Assembly: GCA_964392615.1 (NCBI GenBank)
Contig: CAYMRB010000290.1
Coordinates: 1 to 13,108, forward strand
Direction of reading: 5' to 3'
Source of the DNA: CAYMRB01 sp964392615
GTDB taxonomy: Bacteria > Planctomycetota > UBA8108
Length of the DNA stretch: 13,108 bases
Below are positions 1 to 7,805 of this stretch, in pieces. Within the stretch, counting starts at the first letter, position 1; each line of letters starts with the position of its first letter. Below the pieces are notes generated by a model, which was not told the DNA's origin, did no database searches, and was given only the letters and a program-made list of their open reading frames with translations. Made by a program: the position numbers and the translations under genes.

Positions 1-1
1 G

Positions 2-112
2 ACCTCCCTGCTCGTCGCCGAAGCCTGGGGCTTCGTCACCCCTCCCGAAACCCGCGCTGCCCTCGCCGCCATGGACCGCCTACTCGGCATCCTCTGGGCC
101 CTGACCCACTGA
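2..112 (+). CDS. Partial gene, C-terminus of a probable four-helix-bundle (S23 / 23S rRNA intervening-sequence type) protein
   Basis: The frame beginning at base 2 is open from the left edge and ends at TGA 110-112, giving the last 36 residues of a protein whose start lies outside the window. The visible end reads LLVAEAWGFVTPPETRAAL, then a helix ending MDRLLGILWALTH. This matches the pattern at the end of the small four-helix-bundle proteins related to the 23S rRNA intervening-sequence family: a helix, a GF/GY turn followed by an acidic or proline-containing segment, then a final amphipathic helix with a conserved Met/Leu-rich core. The biological role of that family is unclear. The gene converges on the large minus-strand operon, and a strong hairpin follows its stop by four bases. 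Only about a third of a typical member is visible, so the family call is moderate; the open frame and its stop are more secure. Confidence 0.5.
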   Translation, partial: TSLLVAEAWGFVTPPETRAALAAMDRLLGILWALTH

Positions 113-115
113 GCC

Positions 116-331
116 TCACCGCCCGGGCCGGGGATGCCTTCCCGGCCCGGGTGGTGTCGGCGTCGGTCTCGGAGTCGGGACCGGAGGCGGCGTCGGTCTC
201 GGGGGCGGGGTCGGAGTCGGCGTCGACGCTCGCCCTGGCGATCTCGAAGCCCGCCTTCCGCACCCGACGGCGCCGCGAACATCCAGCTTCCCCACGAGAA
301 ACGCCAAGAGGCCGCTGAAGACGCTCGCCAA
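116..331 (-). CDS. Candidate small protein with hydrophobic N-terminus and Pro-Thr repeat tail
   Basis: This is a 71-codon frame starting at TTG (329-331) and ending at TGA (116-118). Three things support it. An excellent Shine-Dalgarno AGGAGG lies seven bases upstream of the TTG. The frame stops just clear of the convergent plus-strand gene (stop at 112). In the repeat tract the invariant codon is CCG (Pro), while seven of the twelve partner codons are Thr with all four third bases, as expected for synonymous drift. The N-terminus reads MASVFSGLLAFLVGKLDV and is hydrophobic enough for a short membrane or signal segment; the tail is (X-Pro)n with X mostly Thr. Against it: the start codon is rare, the C-terminus is encoded by the 117-156 hairpin, and a second inverted repeat (310-352) encloses its start. 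I recognise no family. It lies 43 nt downstream of the operon's last large gene. Confidence 0.35.
   Translation of the reverse strand: MASVFSGLLAFLVGKLDVRGAVGCGRRASRSPGRASTPTPTPPPRPTPPPVPTPRPTPTPPGPGRHPRPGR
117..156 (+). terminator. Long GC-rich hairpin after the plus-strand gene, probable terminator
   Basis: Bases 117-134 pair with 139-156 across a TGCC tetraloop. The stem is 18 bp with no mismatches and two G-U pairs (121/152 and 133/140). Those two pairs become A-C mismatches in the opposite RNA, so the hairpin suits plus-strand transcripts better. It starts four bases after the TGA at 110-112. No U-tract follows, so it is not a classical intrinsic terminator. It may act with Rho, block 3' exonuclease, or stop transcripts from both sides of this convergent junction. 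Confidence 0.6.
153..224. repeat. Degenerate hexanucleotide tandem tract, 12 units of GGNNNC
   Basis: Twelve consecutive hexamers fit GGNNNC with no gap. Examples are ggtgtc, ggcgtc (three times), ggtctc (twice) and ggagtc (twice). Units ggagtc and ggcgtc also occur in the SD-encoding tract at 7895-7978. The third base of the unit varies over all four nucleotides while bases 1, 2 and 6 are invariant. On the minus strand one frame reads alternating Pro with mostly Thr, which is the frame of the candidate small ORF 116-331. A second frame reads acidic/small alternation, but it runs on into the plus-strand gene and is less likely to be used. Confidence 0.8.
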
Positions 332-352
332 CGCGACGCCTCCTCAGCGGCC
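310..352 (-). terminator. Inverted repeat 22 nt after the giant gene, possible terminator for the operon
   Basis: Bases 310-318 (ggccgctga) and 344-352 (tcagcggcc) form a perfect 9-bp stem with a 25-base loop. It lies 22 bases past the stop of the 2,476-residue gene. On the minus strand the stem is followed by a stretch where T makes up about half of the next 14 bases (TCTTGGCGTTTCTC), unusually T-rich for this DNA. This could end the three-gene operon. The long loop is a weakness, and the same sequence also contains the Shine-Dalgarno and TTG of the candidate small ORF, so the two readings compete. Confidence 0.35.
339..344 (-). promoter_or_regulatory. Shine-Dalgarno AGGAGG upstream of the candidate small ORF
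   Basis: On the minus strand AGGAGG (extending to GAGGAGG) precedes a TTG codon with a seven-base spacer. It is the main reason to consider the 71-codon frame. It lies at the edge of the 310-352 inverted repeat, whose loop contains most of this site and the TTG, so folding could limit ribosome access. Confidence 0.35.
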
Positions 353-374
353 CCTGGATCTGGCGATCGGTGGA

Positions 375-3300
375 TCAGCTCTGCCGCGCTAGAAAGACGC
401 GCCGCCCGAAGAATGCCAGCACAGCCAGCAGCGCCACGAGCGTCACGGCGCGCGGCCACAGGCGATCCGTCGTCAGACGAATCGACAGTTGCGCCCCGCC
501 GCCCAGGCGACGGAACGTCAGGCTCGCGCGGTCCGTGTCGGTCGGCGGCGTCTCGAGCGCCGGGTTCACGTACTGCACACGCGACGCTTCCAGCGGCTCC
601 AACCCCGCGGCTTGGACGGCGTTCGCGGCGGCCGTCTCGACCGCCGTTTCGACCGACACCGCTCGCGCTGCATCGAGCCCGCCGAACGGCCCCTTCTCGA
701 AGAGCCCGCGATACGGCACCTGGCCCGGCGGCGCGGACGGCGCCCGCCGCGACGGCTGCTTGCCGCGTCGCTTGCTGCCGCCCTTGCCCTGCGGCGCCTC
801 GTCGACCTGCGCGTCGACCGCCTTCTTGTTGAAGTACCAGCCGTTGCCGAGGAAGTTGCGGTTGTCGTCGAACGCCTGGTCGCGCGCGTTCTTGCCGGCC
901 GCCGCACGACTCTGGCTTCCCTTCAGTGCGCTGTCGAGCTTCTGCTGCCCGATACGCCCCTTCTCGAGAAGGTCGACGCTGTACCCTTGCTGCTCCTCCA
1001 GCTGCTTCTGATCGATCTGACGGAAACGCTGCCCTTGCTCGTCCACTTCCAACGAGTTCGTCAGCCCGATCACGTTGTCGCTGAGCGCCTGTTGTATCTG
1101 CTTCAGGTTCGTCTCGAGGCGGTCCCGCTGACGCTGCGTCGTACGCCGATCGGAGAGCGCGCCGGTGATCCGTTCGCCCTGCTCCAAGAGCGACTCGACC
1201 TTGTTCGCCAACTGGACGCTCGACATGACCTCCTGCATGTTGCCGTCGCTCAGACTCGCCGAGTAGCCACCGGGCAGCTCGACCTTCCACAGCGTTGACG
1301 TCACCGCGATCTCCTCGCGCGCGCCACCGTCGCCCGCGCTCGACAGACGCGGCGCTTCGAGGTCCATCGAACCGCTCAGCGAGGGCATGTCGAATCGCGG
1401 CTGCTCGTACGCCAACGCGACCTCGAGGTTGAGATCGCCGAATCCGACGTGCTCGAGCGGAATCTGCAGCGTGCCGTTCGACTGGCTCGTCTCCACCGGC
1501 TTGCCGCCTAGCGTCACGCCCCACAGCTTCGCGTCCGCCGGCAGATCGACCTGCAGGAACTGCAGATCGCGATTGCGAATCGTATAGAGCGCCTTCGTGC
1601 GCAGCGTGCCGTCACCGCCGACGACGGTCGTCAGCTCCGCGAGGTCGACCTGCGCTGCGGCCGTCTCGGCCTCGCGCAGCGGCTGCGGTCTCAGGCCGAT
1701 CGACCAGCTCGCCCGTGTCGAGCGATACATATGCTGCAGGCTCTCGACGGCCACGCCGTCCGGCAGGTACGGCAGCTTGTCCGCCCCTACCGGGTCGAGG
1801 CCGTTCTCGTTCTCCGTCGTCGTCTCCGAGTGCTCCGTCGCGAGCACGCCGAGGTAGGTCTCGACGTCCGTCACGCGTTGACCGCCGCTCAGGATCTCGA
1901 ACGGCCGCAGCACGACGGCCGTCGTGTCATCCGCGCGCGGCAGGCGGTAGGAGAGATCGACGACCTGCTCGCCGACGACCGGTGAAATCAGCGTCAGCAC
2001 GATCTCGCCATTGTCGGACAGCAGCCGGCTGCGCTGATTGCGCGTCCGCACACTGATGTTGTCCGCACCCGGCGGCAGCCGGAAGCGGAACGTGTCCTCG
2101 CCGCCACCGCGCACTCGAAGGACGACGTGGCTGTTGATCTGCACGAAGTCCTCGGCCGTTCGCGCCAGCGACACGACTTGCGCAGACGCCCGACTCTCCG
2201 GCGTCGACGTGCGGATCGCGAGATCGTACGCCGGCACCAGACCGGTCGACCGCATCGCGAAGCGGTACTGCGTACGCGGCGGCAGGGCGACCCACCGCGG
2301 CGCTCGATCGATCGCCAGCCGCTCGAGCCCGGATGCGCGGGCTTCACCGACGTCGAGATCCTCCGAGGACGCGACCGCCCACGTGACCTTCTCGGCCCGG
2401 GCCGCTGGTTCGACCGTCATCGTCCGCACGAACGGCACGCTGACCGGCACCGGCAGCGCGGTGTAGCGCCGCTCGGCCGACCAGATGATCTCCGTCCCCG
2501 AACGCGCGCGATCGCGCAGCTCGACGATCAAACGCTGTCGCCCGCCGCCGCCATCGGCGACGTGCCAATCGCGCACCGCGGCGCCCGCAACCGTGCGCAC
2601 CTGCCACGACGTCGGCAGCGTCACCTCTTGTCGCAGCGGGCCCGGCCCGACGACGCGATAGCGAGTTCGCGCCGACACGGTGCTCTCCCGTCGCGTGATG
2701 ACGAGGACGGCGTCCGTCGTCAGATCGACGCTGCCCGCCAATGCGGATGCGCCGACCGCCTGCCCGTCGCCGCTATTGTAGAAGTGATAGATCCGGTCCG
2801 GCAGCCGATCTGCGGCGAGTCGGAACGTCGCGACGAGCTTGGCCTCGGCCGCGGCCGCCGCGCGCCGCTCGCTGAGGATGTCGGTGTGCCAACGACGCGT
2901 CGTGCCGTGTCGGACGCCGAAGAAACTCTCCTGCTGGATCGCGCCGCTGAGCGCCAGCGCAGCGATCTGCGTCGCGACGCCCTCGGCCGTGTTGCCGAGA
3001 GGCGACCAACCGTGGATCTCGACGTCGGCCGAGCGCATCGGATCGGCGAAATAGAGGCGCAGCACACGGCCGTCGGTCTCGTCCTCCACCGTCCATTCCG
3101 TCAGCTCGGCGGAGCGCACCGCGAGAATGCGCCAATCCGCGAGAACGCGGAACGCGAGCGCATCGACGGCGCCGCCCGATACCTCGACGCGCTCGCGCCG
3201 TCGAACGTCGTATCCATCGAGCGCCAGCGTCAGCTCGCTGTACGAAACCGACGAGACCTGCGCCGCTCGCTCGGTCTCGACGCGTGGGAACGACCACGTC

Positions 3301-6300
3301 AAGTGAAGCGGCGCGCGCGCGCCGAGATCTAGCGTCACGGTCGTCGAATCGTCGTTCGACACCGTCGTCGCACCACCGGGAGCGCTCGGCGCCTTGATGC
3401 GAGCGCCAGCGGGAAGCGTCGCGACGACGCGCGTCGCGGCAGCAGACAGCAGCGACGATCGCAGGCCGAACGTCCCCGGCAACGTCTCGACCTTGCCGCG
3501 CAACTCCAGCCGAAGGCCATGCACTCCCTTGCCCTGCAGCGTGAAGAACGGCGTGCCGTTCTTCGACTGCGACACGCCGAGCTCCTTGCCGTCGACGGTG
3601 ATGCGTTCGAGCTGCGAGCGCTCGAACGGCAGCGGCACCGAGACCCAATCGTCGGTCAGCACGTCGAGCGACAGCGTGCCCACGAGCGTGTAGGCCTTGC
3701 CGTCGATATTCAGCGTGTACTCCGCGCCGCCGATGACGAGATCGACCGGCGGATCGTCACGCGTCTCGCGCTCTTGCGGATTCGCGCGCAGCCACAGCGC
3801 TCGGAACGTCTCGTACGGCACGTACACCTTGCGCGGAATGTCGTCGAGCTGCCGGAGGTCCTCGGTCTTGAATGGAATCAAGACCGGCGCCTCGGCCTTG
3901 GGCGGCTCGTCGGCGCACAGCCCGGTCCCCACTATCGTCGCCAGGACGATCAGCGCGGCCGCACTCGCCACCGCGGCAGCCGAGCGCTTGCGCTCCCGAC
4001 GCGCGATCAGGAACCCCACGAGCTCTCCGGCCCCTCCGATGAGCACGAGAAGGAAGAGCGCCTCGCACATCGGCATGAGCAGGAACGGCGACTCCCAGCC
4101 GATCATCCAGCTCAGGACGTCCGACAGGAGCGCGAGGCCGACGAGCCCCTCGCCGACGACCGCCCAGAAGAGGCGTCGCCGCGTACGGAACGCGAGCCAC
4201 GCGCCGCTGCACAGAGTCAGAACGAAGACCGCGCGCGCGGCGAAGCGCTGCCAGCCCCAACGCTGGTAGATGAGCTCCATCCGCGCGTCGCCGCCGATCT
4301 TGCCGGCTGCGACGAGGAGGCCTTCCGGCAACGCCGACAGCTCGAGGCTGTCGCGGTCCTTGTCCGCATCCTGAGGCTTCACGGCCTGCGGGTTCTGCAG
4401 GTTCTGCGGGACCTGCTGCGCGACCTGCGCTGCCTGTTGTGGCGCCTGCGCAGTCGGGCGTTGCTCGAGTTGCTGCATGGCCTGCCCCGCATTCGACGGC
4501 GCGCTCTGCGCCTCGATCCGCTCGAACGCGAAGGCCGGCAGCGCGACGAGCGGACGCTCTCGAGCCGGACCGCTCAGCACGCTGACGAACGGCGTCTCGC
4601 CGCGCAAGAGCGCGTTCAGGAAACCGCTCAGGAAGCTGCGCGGTCGCTTCTCGGCATCGGGAGTCGATGAGACGAGGTTGCCATCGTCGAGCCAGAACCG
4701 GTAGCCGGTCGGATGGTGGACCTTCCAACGAGTCGAGAGGACGGGCACGTCGACGTACTGCGACGCCGAGCCGCCGGCCGCGGCCGCCTCGTCGCCGGCG
4801 GCATTCGCCGGCGCGCCCTCCCCCTTGGCCTCTACCTTGAAGCGCGGCGCGTTCTCGTCCCACGATCCCCAGCCGCTCAGACCGTCGCCCTCGCCGCGCT
4901 GCCAGACGAGCACGACGCGCGCGTAGCTGCGCGACGGCGGCAGCGGCATGCGCCAGAACGGCCGCTCCGCGTCGGGTTTGCGGATGTGGAGCGCCGGCTC
5001 ATCGTCGACGCGTGCGCTGAGGAGCGCATCGGTCGGCAACTCGATGCCGATCGACTGAAGCTTGCCGTAGGCGACGAGGATCTCGGCGCGCGTCCTGGAC
5101 ACGCCGCTCTCGCCGAGCACCGTGGTGATCTCGAGCTCGCGGACGATGCAGTCGAGCGAGTCTGCGGTGTCGAACTCCGTCGACTTGAAGGTCGCCTCGC
5201 TCTTGCCGTCCGGCAGCGCCGTGCCGCTCCGTGCGAAGAAGCGATAGGCAAAGAGCTGGCGACCGCCTTTCTGCGGCGCGCCGAGCTCCGGCAGGTCGTC
5301 GAGCCGCATCGATTCGAGCTCGTGGCCAGGAACGACATCGACCGTCACCGGACCGTGACTCTGGAACACGATGACGCGCTCGCCGTTGAAGCTTCGCGCT
5401 ACCGGAGGCGTCTGCCCCGCGGCGGGATCGTCGCCGGGCGTCTCGTCGATCTCGATCCACGGAACGCGTGCGCGGTCTGCACCGATGCGGGGCAGGTCCG
5501 TCTCCAGGATCTCGTACTCGACGCGCAGCTCGCGCGTGCCGATCCACGGCTTGCCGTAACGCACGGTGTGGAGGCTTCCAACGGCTGCGGCGCTCGTCGG
5601 CACCTCCTTGACGCCGTCGCCGAGGACGTGAACTTGCACGTCTTCGCCGACCGGCAGCCGCAGCGCGATCTCGTCGACCGCACGATCGACGACCGCGATG
5701 CGCAGATCCGTGCGCACGCGCAGGCGTCGCTTCTCGAGAACGAGCAACCAAGTCAGCGCTTGATACTCGCCCTGCGGTAGACGGTGATGCAGCTCCAGCT
5801 CGACCGGAGCCGACGCGATGTTATCGCGCTCGCGCGTCGACGAGAGACCGGCGACGAGCCCTTGATCGTCGAGGCCGACGGTCGCCAGCTCCTCACGCGA
5901 CGACGCGGTCCAGCCGGTCTGCTCCGGCACGACCGCGACCATCGACTCCGGCAACGAGACGCCGAGATCGACTCGGGATCGGGTCGCGCCGACGAGCGAC
6001 GGCACCGAGAATCCGAGCAGGCGACTCTTCCAATGGACGTCGGGTGCATACTCGCCGTGGTTGAGCGTCAGACGCAGCTCGAGGGGCACGGCGACGCTCA
6101 CGGCCTTGGCGAGCTCGATATCGATCGCCTCGCCACCGCCGGCGACGTCGACGATCTCGTGGCGCAGCGCGGCCTGTTTGCCGCCAGCCGTGCCGGCGAG
6201 CGAAACGAGCGTCCACGGCTCCGGCAGCGTCATGCGAAACCGGTAGCGACGGCCGGCGAGCATGCGAACCTGATACGCCGCCTCGAGTGTCACTGCGCTC

Positions 6301-7805
6301 TCGAGGATGCGGGCGAGACACGCGGCGCGGCTCTCGAAGTCGGCCTCGGCACTGCGCGTCGTCAGCTGCAGCTGCGCTCCGGATGCGGTGAACGACCACG
6401 CACGCGTCGGGGCGAACGATTGGATCGCCACGCCACCGGCCTCGCCGAGCGCGACCTCGGTCAGCCCGGCGAGCGGCACCGCGTCGACGCGATCGGGCGT
6501 CGGCACATCGACCGTCACCCAGCCGCGATTCGAGTACGCCCCGCGCAGCGACGGTACGCTGATCGCGTAGCGACGGGCGGTCTCGCCATCGACCTCGACA
6601 TCCTTTCCGAGCAAGATGCCGCCGAGCCGCAGCGTCAGGTCGCCGATCGTCGGTTCGTTCAGAAGCACGACGACGCGGCCGTCCCGACGCTCCCACGAGT
6701 GCACCTGATCTCCTGTGACGTCGACGACTCGGGTGCCCGCGCTCTCGTCGAGCTCGACCGTGTCGGTCTTACGCCGCGAGATCGTCACCTTCGTCTGCTG
6801 CACGAAGAGCGGATCATCGCGCCGCGGCAGGACCGTCATCGTGTGCTGTGCGAGGACGAGGGCGTCGCTCTCGCCGAGTGTCCGCTTGAGTCGCCACGAC
6901 AGCTCGAACCGACTCGCCGCGCCGAGAGCCACCTGCAAACGCGAGCTGTCAGAGGCCTCGAGGTAGCTCGTCTCGATCACGTTCGGCTGCGACGTCGCCT
7001 CCGCGCGTCCGGGCACGTCGATCGACAGACTCGCGGTCTCGGCTCGCGGCACGGCGCCCGCCAGAGTCAAGCGCTCGTCGACCTCCTTCGCCGCGAGCGA
7101 GAACTCGAGGTTCACCTCGTGGCGCCCCTTCCCGCGCAGCAACAGGAAGCTCTCATCCGGTCCCGGGACGTAACCCGGGGGTGGCGGAATAATCAGGCGA
7201 GCGCCCGGCTGGAGGACCCGGTGCCCGTTCGCGGCGGCGACCTGCTCCCAGAGCTTGCCCTGGTCCTTGCCCCAGAACGCCGCGGTGATCTTCCACCAGC
7301 TGTCGCCGTTCTTGACGGTGTAGCGCAGCGGAAAACGTCGGTGGGCGGCCTTCTTCTTCGGCTGCGGTCCGCTCGACCCGGCGGGCAGCACGAGCCAGCC
7401 CGGCTTTCCGTCGACGAGCACGCGACCGAGCGATGCGGGAACCGGTGCGAGTGGGCACCGGACCCAGCCGTCGCGCGTGACGATCACCTCGAGCTTCGAG
7501 ACCACTCGCACCGTCCGATCGTCGAGACGACCGGTGTGCCTCGCCGCCGCGACAATCGCATCGATCGGCGGCAGCTCGGGAAGCTTCTTGCGAGCCCGCG
7601 GCTCGAGCCCCTTGAGCACGAGCCTGCGGTACTCCTCGAGGTCCATGACGATCCCATCGGGATCGGCCTCCGAGCGCCGCAGGAACTCCTCCTCCGGCAC
7701 CCAGATTTCGCGCACGCGGATGTCATCGCCGACGGCGGCGCCGCACGCAGCGACGCAACCGACGGCGGCGATCATCGCGAGCCGAACACGTCGGAGAGCG
7801 TTCAT
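375..7805 (-). CDS. Giant two-module secreted/membrane protein with inserted LysM domain, 2,476 residues
   Basis: ATG start (7803-7805) with Shine-Dalgarno GGAGG seven bases upstream; TGA stop at 375-377. Residues 1-26 are an export signal, possibly a lipoprotein signal (V18-A19-A20-C21). Module 1 (about 28-1209) starts with a paired IWVPEEEF motif and contains a LysM domain (about 161-207: YTVKNGDSW, ending LIIP), expected to bind peptidoglycan. It continues as beta-rich sequence with WKV..P.GY....DGN at 1027-1043 and a Gln/Pro-rich linker (about 1105-1150). Four membrane helices follow (about 1188-1206, 1213-1235, 1242-1267, 1276-1298). Basic loops FRTRRR and RRERKR put both large domains outside the cytoplasm. 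Module 2 (about 1299-2476) repeats the layout without LysM: VYVPYETF near 1328, the same WKV/DGN motif at 2173-2189, a Gln-rich likely coiled coil (about 2195-2280) and a C-terminal anchor (about 2450-2468). Apart from LysM I recognise no family; function unknown. It is the last large gene of the operon, after the 1,217-residue homologue. Confidence 0.93.
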   Translation of the reverse strand: MNALRRVRLAMIAAVGCVAACGAAVGDDIRVREIWVPEEEFLRRSEADPDGIVMDLEEYRRLVLKGLEPRARKKLPELPPIDAIVAAARHTGRLDDRTVRVVSKLEVIVTRDGWVRCPLAPVPASLGRVLVDGKPGWLVLPAGSSGPQPKKKAAHRRFPLRYTVKNGDSWWKITAAFWGKDQGKLWEQVAAANGHRVLQPGARLIIPPPPGYVPGPDESFLLLRGKGRHEVNLEFSLAAKEVDERLTLAGAVPRAETASLSIDVPGRAEATSQPNVIETSYLEASDSSRLQVALGAASRFELSWRLKRTLGESDALVLAQHTMTVLPRRDDPLFVQQTKVTISRRKTDTVELDESAGTRVVDVTGDQVHSWERRDGRVVVLLNEPTIGDLTLRLGGILLGKDVEVDGETARRYAISVPSLRGAYSNRGWVTVDVPTPDRVDAVPLAGLTEVALGEAGGVAIQSFAPTRAWSFTASGAQLQLTTRSAEADFESRAACLARILESAVTLEAAYQVRMLAGRRYRFRMTLPEPWTLVSLAGTAGGKQAALRHEIVDVAGGGEAIDIELAKAVSVAVPLELRLTLNHGEYAPDVHWKSRLLGFSVPSLVGATRSRVDLGVSLPESMVAVVPEQTGWTASSREELATVGLDDQGLVAGLSSTRERDNIASAPVELELHHRLPQGEYQALTWLLVLEKRRLRVRTDLRIAVVDRAVDEIALRLPVGEDVQVHVLGDGVKEVPTSAAAVGSLHTVRYGKPWIGTRELRVEYEILETDLPRIGADRARVPWIEIDETPGDDPAAGQTPPVARSFNGERVIVFQSHGPVTVDVVPGHELESMRLDDLPELGAPQKGGRQLFAYRFFARSGTALPDGKSEATFKSTEFDTADSLDCIVRELEITTVLGESGVSRTRAEILVAYGKLQSIGIELPTDALLSARVDDEPALHIRKPDAERPFWRMPLPPSRSYARVVLVWQRGEGDGLSGWGSWDENAPRFKVEAKGEGAPANAAGDEAAAAGGSASQYVDVPVLSTRWKVHHPTGYRFWLDDGNLVSSTPDAEKRPRSFLSGFLNALLRGETPFVSVLSGPARERPLVALPAFAFERIEAQSAPSNAGQAMQQLEQRPTAQAPQQAAQVAQQVPQNLQNPQAVKPQDADKDRDSLELSALPEGLLVAAGKIGGDARMELIYQRWGWQRFAARAVFVLTLCSGAWLAFRTRRRLFWAVVGEGLVGLALLSDVLSWMIGWESPFLLMPMCEALFLLVLIGGAGELVGFLIARRERKRSAAAVASAAALIVLATIVGTGLCADEPPKAEAPVLIPFKTEDLRQLDDIPRKVYVPYETFRALWLRANPQERETRDDPPVDLVIGGAEYTLNIDGKAYTLVGTLSLDVLTDDWVSVPLPFERSQLERITVDGKELGVSQSKNGTPFFTLQGKGVHGLRLELRGKVETLPGTFGLRSSLLSAAATRVVATLPAGARIKAPSAPGGATTVSNDDSTTVTLDLGARAPLHLTWSFPRVETERAAQVSSVSYSELTLALDGYDVRRRERVEVSGGAVDALAFRVLADWRILAVRSAELTEWTVEDETDGRVLRLYFADPMRSADVEIHGWSPLGNTAEGVATQIAALALSGAIQQESFFGVRHGTTRRWHTDILSERRAAAAAEAKLVATFRLAADRLPDRIYHFYNSGDGQAVGASALAGSVDLTTDAVLVITRRESTVSARTRYRVVGPGPLRQEVTLPTSWQVRTVAGAAVRDWHVADGGGGRQRLIVELRDRARSGTEIIWSAERRYTALPVPVSVPFVRTMTVEPAARAEKVTWAVASSEDLDVGEARASGLERLAIDRAPRWVALPPRTQYRFAMRSTGLVPAYDLAIRTSTPESRASAQVVSLARTAEDFVQINSHVVLRVRGGGEDTFRFRLPPGADNISVRTRNQRSRLLSDNGEIVLTLISPVVGEQVVDLSYRLPRADDTTAVVLRPFEILSGGQRVTDVETYLGVLATEHSETTTENENGLDPVGADKLPYLPDGVAVESLQHMYRSTRASWSIGLRPQPLREAETAAAQVDLAELTTVVGGDGTLRTKALYTIRNRDLQFLQVDLPADAKLWGVTLGGKPVETSQSNGTLQIPLEHVGFGDLNLEVALAYEQPRFDMPSLSGSMDLEAPRLSSAGDGGAREEIAVTSTLWKVELPGGYSASLSDGNMQEVMSSVQLANKVESLLEQGERITGALSDRRTTQRQRDRLETNLKQIQQALSDNVIGLTNSLEVDEQGQRFRQIDQKQLEEQQGYSVDLLEKGRIGQQKLDSALKGSQSRAAAGKNARDQAFDDNRNFLGNGWYFNKKAVDAQVDEAPQGKGGSKRRGKQPSRRAPSAPPGQVPYRGLFEKGPFGGLDAARAVSVETAVETAAANAVQAAGLEPLEASRVQYVNPALETPPTDTDRASLTFRRLGGGAQLSIRLTTDRLWPRAVTLVALLAVLAFFGRRVFLARQS

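Noticed and set aside
153..224. Plus-strand Gly-Val repeat peptide with all four Gly codons in use
   Set aside because: The third-base variation looks coding-like, but that frame has a stop at 102-104 and no start codon before the repeat, so it cannot be translated as a gene here.
153..224. CRISPR array
   Set aside because: Tandem six-base units without spacers; no repeat-spacer structure here or elsewhere in the window.
36..263. 75-codon minus-strand frame reading the intergenic tract as acidic/small alternation like the SD tail
   Set aside because: It would overlap the end of the convergent plus-strand gene by 77 bases and has no good Shine-Dalgarno. The Pro-Thr frame stops clear of that gene and has one. 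The resemblance to the SD tail is kept as a separate finding.
134..832. 232-codon plus-strand frame through the intergenic region into the giant gene
   Set aside because: Arg/Ser/Pro low-complexity product with a start inside the terminator hairpin, mostly antisense to the well-supported giant gene.
2127..3332. 401-codon plus-strand frame, and similar 260-490-codon frames elsewhere on either strand
   Set aside because: All lie inside the three minus-strand genes, have Arg-rich compositions and no recognisable motifs.
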